Below, piece after piece: positions 1 to 11,806 of a stretch of DNA of 64,000 bases; within the stretch, counting starts at the first letter, position 1; each line of letters opens with the position of its first letter. The DNA is taken from positions 15,085,501-15,149,500 of the forward strand of contig NC_053413.1 in assembly GCF_016859285.1 (NCBI RefSeq). The letters run 5' to 3'. A program made the translations under genes and the position numbers. This DNA is from Xiphias gladius. Taxonomy: Eukaryota; Chordata; Actinopteri; Istiophoriformes; Xiphiidae. Below the pieces are notes generated by a model. That model searched no databases and was not told the origin of the DNA. It saw only the letters and a list, made by a program, of their open reading frames with translations.

Positions 1-1620
1 CAGAGGCTTTCGGTAATGTCAATAGTTTTGCAGGTTTTTGATCTTAAACCAAACTATTGGAGCACTGGCATGCTAACCACCGTAATTACAGTTCACCTTC
101 AGCAGGACATTAATGTCTGTGCCAAGTTTCAGGGATATCTGTTCAACAGTTATCGAGACATTTCTTCTAAAACCAGAAATGTCTTCGCGTGCCCCGGTCT
201 GGACCATAACGGTAAACCAACTGATTGACCAACTGACCAACATGGTGCCGTGTCGCTAGCATGGCCAAAACGTTGCTGAAAGACTAAAAAGACACAAACA
301 CAGCTAATCACAGACAGACACAAATTTAAACTGTGTAAAATGAAATCAAACTGAGGAAACTGTAGTATCGGCTAATACCACAAGATCTCTCACAAGTATT
401 TCTATGACAATGTGGTTAATATGTCCTCTGACTGGAATTTCTATCACTGTATACAAAAATAAGTCATGTAGGAATGAGTCCTCACTGCACTTGTGAAGAA
501 AGTTAAGTGTTTACTAAACTTAGTGTTGAGACGTTGGGATAATTACTCAGTTGTTTCACCACATTCAAGATATTTGGTAAAAATAACACGTGTCTCGATG
601 GTGAAACATGTATAAAGAAAGGACTTGGCCCAGGTGCTTTTTATATTCCTGTGTGCATTGACTTCCTGGTTTTTATATCAAAGACTTGTTTTTCGAAGTA
701 AGTTTCTGTTTCTTAATGAAGAAACAGAAACTTACTTTGAAAAACAACTGATTTTAAACAAGTATAAATCAGGCACTGATCACTGACAAAACCTGATGAC
801 TCCAGTACTGCGATTTAAATACTGGTACTGTTACTAGTACTGCTATTAGTCTGAGTGTATCTGTAGAAATTGGTCTATGTCAAAAAGACTGAGAACCGAG
901 GTGTACAAAGTGTTTCCTTCAAGTCTGTGGGAAGCTACAGAGGCAGATTTTGACTGTGATTGTGTCTGAGTGTTTCCTGGTTTCATGTGCTGAGATGATT
1001 TAACTGTATTTAAAGTGTGGGAAAATGTTTTTGCCCCCTTTCATCAGACATAAAATGCAAGATGTGTTGATGATCATGTTTGGGGAGAACAGTTTGAATT
1101 GACCCTCATCAGTGAGCAGTGGCATATTTTTGAACTGGATTGAACCAGGAAGGTTTAGTGTACAATGATGCGAGGATACTTTCAAATTTGGAAAAAAACG
1201 TAGCTTTTTCTCTGAATGGAAATGAAGCTGCTAGCCGCACTGCCATCTACTGTTGTGAATGAAGTAAGGGCCACTGGTCCCTGTGGATGAACACAAATCT
1301 CTTCTCGTTCAAAATTACATTTTCCTCTCTGTTTTTGGGACCACAAGAGCTTCCATGTGCTTTTGGAGAGAGTTTCTTTTGTATAGTTATTTGAGGCACA
1401 CTAACCCTTTTATACGAGTTGATTTATTTAAGTACATCTTAATGGAAAACTAACAGCAATAGAATAAAGGGATCACAGTTCTATTGTTGTAACTACAGGC
1501 ACAGATTAAAAAACTGGAGAGAATGAAAAATTAATGTTGCGTAAGCAATTTATAAATATTGTTCTGTTTACTGTGTTGACACAGTGGTCGTGTTAAAAAA
1601 ACAAACAAACACAGTAGTCA
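1..1620. other. Intergenic, no gene seen
   Basis: No open reading frame here resembles a known protein and none is flanked by convincing splice sites. The only clear structure is the hairpin at 686-747. It lies beyond the probable 3' end of snorc. An exon of a gene lying mostly outside the window cannot be excluded. Confidence 0.6.
686..747. repeat. Near-perfect 29-bp inverted repeat with 4-nt loop
   Basis: Bases 686-714 pair with 719-747. All 29 positions are complementary except 695/738, which is a G-T wobble when read as RNA. The loop is 715-718 (AATG). The arms are rich in TTTC/GAAA. Pairing stops at 685/748. It could be a snap-back duplication, a fragment of a terminal inverted repeat element, or a structured RNA. 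No flanking target-site duplication was found. Confidence 0.9.
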
Positions 1621-1638
1621 CAGACATTTGGCACCTGA

Positions 1639-1648
1639 TTTATTTATT
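1639..1648 (-). promoter_or_regulatory. Probable snorc polyadenylation signal
   Basis: Two overlapping AATAAA hexamers read on the minus strand (plus-strand TTTATT at 1639-1644 and 1643-1648). They lie about 1.04 kb beyond the snorc stop codon and would give a roughly 1-kb 3'UTR containing the long CA/TG tract. Other AT-rich hexamers nearby could be used instead. Confidence 0.45.
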
Positions 1649-2150
1649 CAATTTAAATCTGAAAATAAAACAAAATAAAAACATTGGGCAGTGAAATTAC
1701 CATGGCAACATCCAACCGTATGGCTGAGGACTCGGAGGCAAACAGAAAAAGACAAAATAATTTTACTAAAATAATTTTCCCTCTGCGAATAAAACAACAA
1801 CAAAAAACTACAAACACTCACTTGAGTGCACAACTCAAATTCATCCTCACTCTAACTTCATATTTGCTCTGCAGGTAAAATAAACAACCAAACTACTCTG
1901 TTTACATTCATTGAAGGAGCCTTTTTAAAAGAAAATGTTTTCTTCTTATGTTGACTCTACAAATGCTTGTAAATGGTGCAATACAAACTTCAAAACTTGT
2001 ACAAGGGGGGGCTCCAAGGGAATATTTTAGAAATTATTTTGGCCCAAGGTAAAATCAATGTGAAAGACTAATAAAAAACCTCATATGTTCGAACAGAAAT
2101 CTCAAATATCTTTCTTCTTAAATGGGAAAAGTAAGACACAGACAAGCAAA

Positions 2151-2200
2151 AGCACACACACACACACGCACACACACAAAAACACACACAAAAACACACA

Positions 2201-2237
<37 letters not shown>
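2151..2237. repeat. (CA)n microsatellite, interrupted
   Basis: About 87 bases of CA dinucleotides, with AAAA and CGCG interruptions in the first half and a pure tract in the second. It lies in the predicted snorc 3'UTR, so it would be (UG)n in the transcript. Spurious reading frames of Thr-His and Val-Cys repeats over it are not genes. Confidence 0.95.
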
Positions 2238-2239
<2 letters not shown>

Positions 2240-2686
2240 CATGTACAACTAAAAGCAAACACATGCAGGATATTTCACACCAAACACTCAAGACAAGAAA
2301 ACAAACAGCCCACAACATTAGAGCATGCATTTAAGATTTTGAAAAAAATAAAGTAAAAAGCTGAACAAAATAAAAATGACATGGTCATGCTACGAATTCC
2401 ACTGGAAGAGCCAGCCAGTTTCTAACATTATACCTTCAGGAATAAGTGGACATGTTGAGCAACAGTTAGAGTGTGTTTACAGGAGTAAATCTGCAAATAG
2501 TCAGTCAGGGGACCTGCCACAGTTTTCAGCATCCACAGCAAAGCAAAAGTCACAACTCATCTTGCGAAGAAAGACGAGGAGTTAGGAGTCGAAAGATTGA
2601 GATGAGAGACAGAAGACACACAAACACGCATGGGCGTACAAACACCCACACAACCATACACACTCACGAGATGGGATGCATTCACT

Positions 2687-5600
2687 CTAGGATGCAGTGA
2701 ACTTTCTGAGTGTGATGACGATGAGGGCGAGGAGGACAGACGCTCCCAGGAAGACGGCTATAACGATGGCTGTGATGGCCCCCGGCCCCAGAACCCCTGC
2801 GCACACACACACACACACACGCACACGAGCATAGATACCGTTTTAATAATATGAATACATAAGAAATTGGTGGTTGCGCTTGGTGGATACAGTTGTGTCA
2901 GTTTACCTTCCTCCTCGTCCATGGCCTGGGAGTGTGTGCTGTCCTCGTAGTCATTGGTGAAGGACTGCTCTGTCATGTCGTGGAAAGGGTCTTTGGTGGT
3001 GATGTCACTGGGTGGCTCTCCAGACATGGTGTCCTGGTTGTCCCTGGATGTTGAGGCAGGGTCTGCGACCGTCTCTGCAGAGCCAGGAGTGAGGAAAAAA
3101 ATAAATAAAAATGTCACCACTTGTGCTTCTGTTTAACGTGGACATAAAATCACTTAATCCCTGTTCTGACAACGACTGCCTGCTGCGCAGTATCGACCCG
3201 CTGTATGTTTTCTAATTTAACTGACGAGGTGTTTGACTTGTCCCAGGACACTGAGGCCTTGGGGAAAGCAAGGCATAGCTGCATACATGGCCCCGTCTGT
3301 AGTGACTCCGACAGTCTCTCTCTTGTCTCACTGGGTCAACGGCTCAGACCTGGGCATAAGGAAGTCTTTGTTGAGGATGAACATTTTGTCCGTGTGAGCT
3401 ACAGGTAGCCTCTCGACGTGTTTTCCACAGGGGTTCGACCGAGCTTGTCCACTACCTAAAAAACTCCTTCAACCAAGGTTTGGTTGATTATTTCAGAGCA
3501 GTAGTAGATATTTTATGCTTTAGCACAAACAGCTTTAGGGGAGGCTGAGACTTGCTGACTGCTTATGATGTGTCTCAGTTTCTGTAAAACTCTCTGCTCC
3601 CTCATTCTCTTTCCATCCCAAATTGTCCTCTGACATTTCTCCCATCCGTGCGTGAGGTTACCCTGAGACTTTTCACACCTCCGCAGTAGCCAGAGAAACA
3701 AAGTCTCTCTCAGGGCCACAATTCTGTGTTTCCTAACACGACTCTAACCTCTGGAAATGCTCAGCTGAAACCACCGAAATGCCTCTGTAATTGTGGCTGC
3801 TGCTGTCTCTCGGGCAATTGAACAGCTGTGCAGCTTTTTCGCTTGAAATCCAGTGGAACGGCGGAAAATTTGATCTTGATCTCCACTGAAAAAACAAACT
3901 CTTCCCTCACAAGCCCACCCATTCACACACTCACTGATTCACTTATCCTATCCGCAACTCTACGCATACCAACAAAACCGTAATCAAAACATATTTACAC
4001 TCTGCTTATTTAACCCTACATATTTACTTTGTAGCTTCTGACGTCCTTGGTAAACTCCTTAACCCCGTTTCACATCTTTTCCCTGCTTTTTTTTTCTGTG
4101 TTATTATCAAAGCAGCCTCATTTTATTGTCTCTATTAAAGCAGAAAACATGAAAAGATTATTCATAAACCAGTGCATATGACATAATCACAAGTCTTTAA
4201 TGTCAGCTTGTTAGCTGTGGTATCCTCTAAATTCTGATGTGCACTTCTTCGGTATTTTGATGCCGCTGTGTTGACTCTGAGTCCTGTGCAGCCTCCTGTC
4301 CCGTAGCTGGCTGAAGGTTTGGAGGCCCGGGCCTCTGGCCAGCTCGGCCATCAATGAGGCCTTCAGCCGAGGGCACAAAAGGCAGCTTGTGCGGTCACGC
4401 AGGGCGGCGGGCTGCAACCAGTAACAACTGGCCAGGCCCAAACCAGGCACTGACTGGGCACTGGATGTCAAACAAACTTGTTTATTAAATAGTCTCTGTG
4501 TGTAAAGGGCTGTGCCTTATGGACGGCTTGAGTTAATAAGAAGGCAAAAAATAATAACATGATGTTTTCCGTTGGTGTTTGTTTCCACAAACAGGGGTTA
4601 ACTCAAGTTTGTAATTTCTGAAGCCTCTAGGAAAAAAACATGATTCTTATTCACTGCGAGTGGTTCCCAACCTCTTTTGACCGATGTACCTGCATAGTCC
4701 TATCAGATCAGCTTAAGTACCCCCCAAACTCAATCAACACCACCCATCATGTTCCAAAAATGTTCTTATGAATGGATTATAACCCGGATTTTATGTAACA
4801 CTATTAATTATATATCAGTGTTTATTGTTACAATATTGTTTCATGCAACTAACTGGATTTTCATTGTTTGGTTGCTCTGGTCAAGTTTGGAGCAGCAGAG
4901 GCTAAACATTTAAATTACTTTTAACTGACTTAACTGTTTGTTCATTACTTCTGGCTGTTTATTCATTAGTTTTAGGTAACTAGTTTAATTGTTTATCTAT
5001 TATTTCTATGTTGACTGTTAGTTTTCTAGTTTTATGAATTATCTATGCTTTAAGCTAGGACACCTGTTCATTCATTGCTTTTAACTATTTCAAGTCTTTA
5101 TTCATTATTTTCAGCTAACTATGTCCAACTGTTTATCCCTAACTTTTAGCTGCCTGTTTCAACTTCTCATTTGTATGAATGTGTTTCTGCTGACTGAGGT
5201 TCACTTACAGGTCACATTTTATTTTAAATTTAGTAGAAACTTGGCATCACAATGATTTGTAATCCTATTTGGCTGTATATATACACATATACACATATAT
5301 ATATGTTTTAACTGAATCACAATTATTTTTTACCCCATTGACTTAGTTGAGTTTTTTTTTTTTTTCCTTAAGTATTTGAGCCCTCTCCCCTGGTAATGGC
5401 ATTAGTAACGCCGGTTGGGAATCACTGCACTGGGTCACACTTAAGTCCAGACGTCAGTCAAGAACCCGCCTTCTCTTACACCACACAGGTCCAGACTCAT
5501 AAAAGCTTGGCAGACTGTAAGGAAGGCCGATTTCAGACACTAAAAAACACAGAGGGCCAATTATTTGTACCTCAGACCTCTTCGGTCAGGATTTCACACC

Positions 5601-7281
5601 AGCCAGAGAGATGACAAAGCATGTAGACGGGTGTGTGTGAAAAGCAACCTTGCCAAGCATTGAAACCACGAGCGGTGCAGCCCGAACATGACATCTGTGG
5701 TGTCGTGTGTCCTTGCTTCACCCCCTTTAACTTCCACAGGTGGTGGTCGCATTTTCCATAGCATAATATTTGACAAATGAGCAGGGAGTTTTGGATTTTA
5801 CTCTGAAATGAATAGAGTAGGATCAGTGTTTGGTTGGTAGAATTGGTTACAAAACTAGTGATCAACCCTCACCCTTGGTGAGTAAACCAATGAGATTCCA
5901 GATAATTGTGTTTCCTTATGATCTAAAAAACAAAAAATCTCCACTGGGGTCAATTCTGGTTAAACGTGTCAAAAAAAGTGTATCCCTGAGTTATTACGAG
6001 GGATTGAAAATATGTTTCTACTTTAAAATTGTACAATCCAAAGCAAGAAGAGGCCACAAGTTACTTTTAGGAAGGTGTAGGGAAGTCAGAGCACCACAGT
6101 GTTAGAAGCCATGACATGGTTTTTGGGTCGCAGCCCTTTTTTTCTATAACAGCACGTTTTGTGTCCCATATAAAAGGTGACAGTTAACAGCTATGTTTTT
6201 TGTGTTTGTTTTTTTTCCATAGGATATGATCGTCGACTTGTTGTATCCCCACTGCCATGTTGACCTGTACCATGACCTCCGGGCACGAGAGCTGCTCTGC
6301 TGTTACCAAATCGAGTAGCACAGAGATTCTGAGAACCGGTGGATGTTGGTCGTAAACACTTTCCACATCACAAAAAATGGATGAAGACAGTGTCATTTCA
6401 TCTGTGCCTGCTTCTTACTACTACCTCCAAAATCTCTTCGCACATATGAAATAAACCCCAGCACCTGTGGATGTTTCACTACCTCAAACCCAAACCAATA
6501 CTACACAGAATCCCTTCAGCCTAGCTCGAGTCAGAGGGCAGCCAGTTTTCAGTTTCATACAAACATCAGACATCATGAAAGCAACTGAGTCATCCTGTTT
6601 GTCAAAGAGCAGCTTTCACAGCTCTCAGAGCTTCAACAACTGCATCATTTACATTGGCTACAGACTCACAAATCCAAACTTGAGTGAGTGAGTGTGTGTG
6701 TGTGCGGAAAAGAGGGCAAAAATGACACGTATACACACACACCTTTGATTTGACTCCTAGGCAAGGAATAAACATCAGCCTGTTTATCTGCACATACAGC
6801 TGATACGCAAATAACTATAAGCTTTTAGAATATGTTAAACCAATGTTAAACCGACCCATTCTAAAATGTTACACAAACTTAAAAGGACACAATGTGAGGG
6901 TGCAGAAAAGATCCGCACTGACTTAAAATGAGCTATTTTTCTTTATAACAAGAGGCTAGTGACATCATTCAGAAGCACTCTGGATTCAAGATGCTGTCAT
7001 TGTATTGGTTAAAAAAACGATTTCTCTCACATCCCATCTTTCATTTCAAGTGAGACAGCCAGATGTTTTGTATAAATTACACTGTTTGCATGCTCTGTCG
7101 TAGAACATTTCTACTATACTTAGTTTCAGCACAAGCAGGCAGGGTGGCACCTAGTAACAAAAATGAAATGAAAATATCAGTCAGATTCAAAAGGTCGTTT
7201 ACCTGTGTGTACAAAGGCTACCAGGAGGCCGAGGAGCAACAGCAGGAGCACCCTGCAGATACTGCTGCTGCTGTGAACCAT
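2687..7281 (-). CDS. snorc: snorc, secondary ossification centre associated regulator of chondrocyte maturation
   Basis: Small type I membrane chondroitin-sulfate proteoglycan of cartilage. Coding exons on the minus strand are 7203-7281, 2907-3074 and 2687-2796: 357 nt, 118 aa, close to the human length. All junctions are GT-AG and in phase. Residues 1-26 form a signal peptide (basic Arg10 followed by a Leu-rich core). The ectodomain, about 27-86, is acidic and Ser/Thr-rich, with one Ser-Gly (44-45) that could carry a glycosaminoglycan. Residues about 88-112 are the membrane helix (core GPGAITAIVIAVFLG), and the short tail RKFTAS closely matches the mammalian ending. The start sits in a near-ideal Kozak context (GCCACCATGG). 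It lies downstream of gigyf2 in the same orientation, as in human. Intron 1 is about 4.1 kb, intron 2 only 110 bp. The family assignment rests on the transmembrane and tail motif plus synteny. Confidence 0.93.
2801..2822 (-). promoter_or_regulatory. (TG)n tract in place of polypyrimidine tract at snorc intron 2 acceptor
   Basis: Read on the coding strand, the last bases of snorc intron 2 are a run of about ten TG units ending in GCGCAG, directly before the exon at 2796. No ordinary pyrimidine tract is visible. UG repeats next to acceptors are known binding sites for TDP-43 and CELF-type splicing factors; that this one is regulated is inference. Confidence 0.75.
4658..5427. mobile_element. hAT-like non-autonomous element (MITE) in snorc intron 1
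   Basis: The segment starts GAGTGGTTCCCAACC at 4658 and ends GGTTGGGAATCACTG at 5427. These are terminal inverted repeats of about 15 bp with two mismatches, resembling the CAGTGGTTCCCAA ends common in vertebrate hAT elements. The interior (about 770 bp) is AT-rich with repeated TTAGTTTTA-like phrases and no transposase. A clean 8-bp target duplication is not visible; CACTG is shared by both flanks. Confidence 0.7.
5276..5303. repeat. AT-rich TATACACATA simple repeat
   Basis: A short run of alternating TA/CA dinucleotides inside the hAT-like element of snorc intron 1. It is a microsatellite-like tract with no coding content. Confidence 0.7.
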
Positions 7282-7286
7282 GGTGG

Positions 7287-7364
7287 CTGTGAAGGATGAC
7301 CGTCAGACAGGGCGAAGCCTCTCCAGAAAACTCCTCAGGCAGCGACTTCTAGCGAGTGACTCAC
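7287..7364 (-). other. Possible 78-bp mini-intron in snorc 5'UTR
   Basis: On the minus strand a strong donor (GG|GTGAGTC) at 7364 is followed 78 bases later by an acceptor (TTCACAG|CCACC) ending at 7287, six bases before the ATG. The size is typical of minimal teleost introns. If real, a non-coding first exon of snorc lies upstream of 7364. It is equally possible that transcription starts within this stretch and the donor is fortuitous. Confidence 0.4.
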
Positions 7365-8886
7365 CCTGGCAGAGGAGCAGAAGAAGAGTACGGGGGAGTG
7401 CAGGAGGGGAGAAAGGTAGGCAGCTGAGGGGTGAGAGAAGGGGTTGGACTAGGTGTGCACTGGATTGCCTGGACAGTGTGGACTTTGTGAGCACATCATC
7501 GCAGGGCCCACCCACTCCAAACTCCTCCAGCCACATAGTTGGGTGTGAGGGGTAAACATTTGGGAGCCGCTGACCTTGGCCAGGTTGCATCACGAAGGTC
7601 TCCGCGGGATATTTTACGCCTTTACTCTTGGAGGGAATATCTGACAGCAAAGAGATTCATTTTCAAAATGTAAAGACGGCAGTGATGTGTTGTATTGTAT
7701 TATACTCTTTTAGTTAAGTAAAACTACAAATATCTCAGTGTAAAAGTACTTCATTACACATGAAAGTACTGCCTCCTTAAGTAGAAGCACAGAGTTATTA
7801 GCACCAAAAAGTTGGGTGACTCAGAAACAGATTAGAAAAAGAACAGTAAAAGTCCAAGTAGCAGGGACCGAGATATGCTGACTTTTAGTATCTAGAATGG
7901 GTCAAGCTCCAAGAATGCTGGGTCCTACATTTCCCGTAATGCAACTAGCCTGCTAATCAGACTGAGATGCCATTATGATTCACTTCATTCATCCAGAAAG
8001 ACATTGTGTTCATGGTGTTCACGTCAGAAGCAAATCATGTACAAGTCCCAACAAGGTTGTTTTAAATCGACACAGAAGCTGCTGCAGCGGTCGCTGAGAC
8101 CAGTTTTTCCAATGTGGTCAAAGAAATGTGTCAATTTAAGAGTTGTTTCTGTAGGTCAACTCTCAATGACTCAGTGACAGTCTTCGTGTGTGCTTATAAA
8201 TACGATGTTGCTTTCCATTACAAGGAATAAGAAGGTTTCATTTCCTCTTTGTGGCTAATTTGATGGCAGATATGCACTACAACAAGAGTGGTGAATGGAT
8301 GAGCTTTTACTTCCTGAAAAGTCGTCGGAGTTGTATTTTAGTGGGACAACATATTGCTCAAGTTTAATGGGTGGTTTCAAGTTTGATCACCAATCTCATC
8401 CCTTGTGTGGGAAATGTGTTTTGCATGGCACAAACTTTCAACACATATTGGGGGGGGGTTGGTAACAGTCAGCAGAATGTAGAGACAGATTAACGGGAAA
8501 AAGGCACGTGATGCAATTAATCATTTTCAATTTTGAAACCAAATTCTCACACTTTGAGGTATTTAAAACGCTCTCCAGTTTAATCACATTAGTAATCCTG
8601 ATACCTGGCTTCACTCTCGTGTTCTCTTTATCACCTGGTAATTAATTTCCATTTATACGTTTCCAACTCATAACAGGATCTCTGTAAGATGTGATTTACT
8701 GTAGTGTGACCGCTTGAATGCAGGTGGATCCAATGAATTTTGCACATTGGTGTTTTTTCTGAATGGTTCTGACACAGGTGTGAACAGCCCACACATCAGA
8801 CTGTTTTATTATTTCATACCGCAATAAAAAAGTATGACTCCAGCAGATCATTTTCATATATTATAATACAGATGCAGAATTGAAAG
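7365..8886. other. Intergenic between gigyf2 3' end and snorc start
   Basis: This stretch should hold the snorc promoter, but no TATA box or clear core element was identified. Around 7905-7955 there is a phrase (CTACATTTCCCGTAATGCAACT) resembling a dispersed teleost repeat. The rest shows no coding potential. Confidence 0.5.
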
Positions 8887-8892
8887 TTTATT
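8887..8892 (-). promoter_or_regulatory. Probable gigyf2 polyadenylation signal
   Basis: AATAAA on the minus strand, 734 bases beyond the gigyf2 stop codon. The resulting 3'UTR of about 0.75 kb includes a run of about 20 consecutive U residues in the transcript (plus-strand A run at about 9166-9185). Confidence 0.6.
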
Positions 8893-9625
8893 CTTTAAAC
8901 AGCCTAGTATTTTACAAGAAATAGATAACTACTTGGAACTTTTGAACATGTCCTTAAAACAGGACATAAGTGGGCACGAATCCTTGGGCTCTACTTTGCC
9001 GACATTATCCATGAACACCCAGCAGAAAACAGGGAGGGGGCAAGAGAAAGGGGAGGGGGTTAAGGTGTAAGGGAAAACTTTCAATAAATAAAACAAAAAC
9101 AATGGATATAATCTCTCTAACCTTCCCCATAATACCCCCACAACCCCACCCACATATCCACACTTTAAAAAAAAAAAAAAAAAAATCCCATATGATTGAG
9201 GCCAAATTTGAAATTTGTCATCACGGTGAACTTGTACAACAGGACATGATTTGAGGCTGAGCAGTAGATGCTGAACAGACCTCAACGTCTCTGCAGACTC
9301 ACTCTAGGAACTTGAGTTCATTTGGTGATCGCTCTCAAGGTCGGTTGGATGTTCCACTGGCCAGTTTGCTCCAGTCCATTTCTCTCAAGGGTTTATGTCA
9401 GATTATAGGTCTGTAAGCAACGGGAAAACACACCCTGCCTCGGAGATCCCAGTTTGTTCACAACTTAGAATTTATGGGAGAAAACCAGAGTTTGTCTGAT
9501 AAATGGGAAACTGAAAATAAACGGTGAAAGTCGAGGAAGCAGTCGGGGGCCGGGGCAGGAGTTTGGGTAAAACAGCTGCTGTTCAAATCGGATACAGTCA
9601 GTGGGGTTTGCTTGGCTGCAGTCCC

Positions 9626-11806
9626 TTAAAAGTCCTCCAAAGTCTCAATCTCTCCCATATTCAATCTCTCAGATGACGCATTCACAGAAAAACCTGAAAG
9701 GCAAAAAGATCCAATTAGCAGATGCGATATAAAAAGCAGCGACATCTCACTAAAGATCTTCCGGATTTAGCAGATGGGCGTTTGCTCTTACCTAAAAGGC
9801 TGGGGTCTGCGCGGACCATCTTCTGCTTCTTTTTCTTCTTCCCTGAGGTGACGGTCTCGAAACGCTGCTGCTGGCCACTCATATGGTTGGACTGGTAGAG
9901 CGACGTAGATCCTGTTCCACCCCATACAGAATCCTTGGCAAGAGAGAAATGTGGATTTAAAAGCCATTCTGTGAAGTTCTGGTCTTTGGCATTGGAATGT
10001 TAATTTTGATGAATTCAGAACCAATTTAAAATGTCGTCGATGTCATGATGTGGGGACAATGGATCCAGAACCAACACTGATGTTTTACAAATCACTTTTT
10101 CTTGACTGAACGTAGCCAGAACGCAGTTCATGATTTTTCAAAGTTATGTTGAGAGTGATTTTCTGGTACAATGAAATGCAAACATGACATGTAAGCCAAT
10201 GACAAAAAATATCTACACAACAGTTAAAAGGGAATCAGCTGTAACATTCAATTAGGGCTGCAACTCACGATCATTTTCATTATCTATTACTCTAGTGATT
10301 ATTTTATAGATTAATTGTTTATAACAGGTCAGGTCAATAGTGAAAAATGGGCATCACAAGGTCCCACAGAACAAGGAGACGCCTTCAAATTACTTGCTTT
10401 GTGCGACTGAAAGTCCGAAACCTTAAAAAAAAAAAAAAAAAAAACTAATCTCGCTTATGATATAACTTAAACAACTGATTATCAAAAATAGATGCCGACT
10501 ATTTTTCTAACCGTCGACTAATCACTGCAGTTCTGCATTCAATTTCTCAAAACATGTATTTTAGTGTGTTTTAAGTGCAGCAGTTGTATGTGGCTTTGTA
10601 CAAATTTCTAGGAACCACTACTGGCAAGTAACTTTGCCAATAAAGGGTGTTTAGACAAGTTAAAATACTTTCCCAGCAGGAAGAAGATGTCCTCAATGCG
10701 GAGATTCTTAAAATTCGATGAATCAAAGTGCCTCTTGTGCCAAACAAAAGGAAAGTGTTGATGTTTGGAGAGAGGTAAAGTTGGGGCCCAGTCAGTCTGA
10801 ATACTGAGGATAAAGACAATTGCTGCCCTCAAAAGTTACGGTGCAGACACCGAGTATGGGAAATCGGAATGCAATCCTCCTAGCAGACACTTGATTTCAA
10901 TTTTGACACATGGGAAAAGAAAAAGTCAAGTTAATGTTTTAAAAGTATATGATATGTAGCTTTAGCAGTCAGACCAGTTATGCAAGTAGCTCACACGGAC
11001 ATATTTTCTTCACTCTCATGAGGAAGCAAGGAATAAGCAGTGAAATGACTTCTTTTGGGGCTGATCCAAAGGAGTGGCCCAAGATAGATTCACACCAGAA
11101 ACGTAAATAACAGTAGAGATCATGGTGTATGACAGCATTGGTTACGTCAGATGACTTGCTCTGACTGGTTTTAACATGCCAGGCAGAAATAAACCAGAGC
11201 GAAAACTATTTCAGGGGCGCAAAAGGGGCAGATTTCTCTCTTTCTGATCACATTACAGGACTCACGTGGCTTTACAAGGCAAAATGGGACCAAAACATTT
11301 GGTACCCATATGCTGAGCCTTTAAATAACTGGTACCATTTCAGTCTTGCTCACCTGCTGCTGTTTGAGGACTTGCTGTTGGTTTTGCGGTGCCTGTTTCT
11401 GTTGGTTAGCGTTCTGTTTGGCACGACGTTCCAGGAACTGTTTGGCAAAGTCCTTGGCCTCGGGAGTGTCCCCCAGATAGGCCCTGATGTAGTCGTGCAC
11501 CTCGTATGGAGAGTCCACTTCTTTCAGGAAGGAAGCAAATGTAGGAACTGGCAGGGAAACAGATGGGAGAATATTTCTGAGTTTGGCTTCTAGAAATAGT
11601 CCATCAATAGTTGTGGGTGGAGTGTCTTTGCAAAACATATTTTTAAAGACGTACCATCCAGATTGTTGGCTGTGTTGAGGGTGTGCAGGGTTTGCTCGCA
11701 CCACTGCATGAAAGTGTCCTGCTGGCTCTTATTGACCCCTTGGAACAACTTTAGCAACTTCTCCTCCTCTTCTACCTTCTTATTGGCTCGCCCACTCAAA
11801 GTGTTA
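9626..11806 (-). other. gigyf2 conserved C-terminal exons
   Basis: Four exons (11655-11806, 11354-11547, 9792-9933, 9626-9693) encode about residues 1156-1340. They include NKKVEEEEKLLKLFQGVNK, then SPYEVHDYIRAYLGDT and AKQFLERRAKQNANQQ, a Gln-rich linker, the basic stretch SGKKKKKQKMVRADPSLLG, and the terminal acidic peptide. These blocks are nearly identical to mammalian GIGYF2 and fix the 3' end of the gene. An apparent longer frame at 11321-11704 reads through an intron and should be ignored. Confidence 0.93.

Noticed and set aside
2118-2334. Overlapping 70-aa frames of Thr-His and Val-Cys repeats
   Set aside because: They are translations of the CA/TG microsatellite on both strands.
11321-11704. 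127-aa minus-strand frame
   Set aside because: It reads through the 107-bp intron between two gigyf2 exons; the spliced model matches the family.
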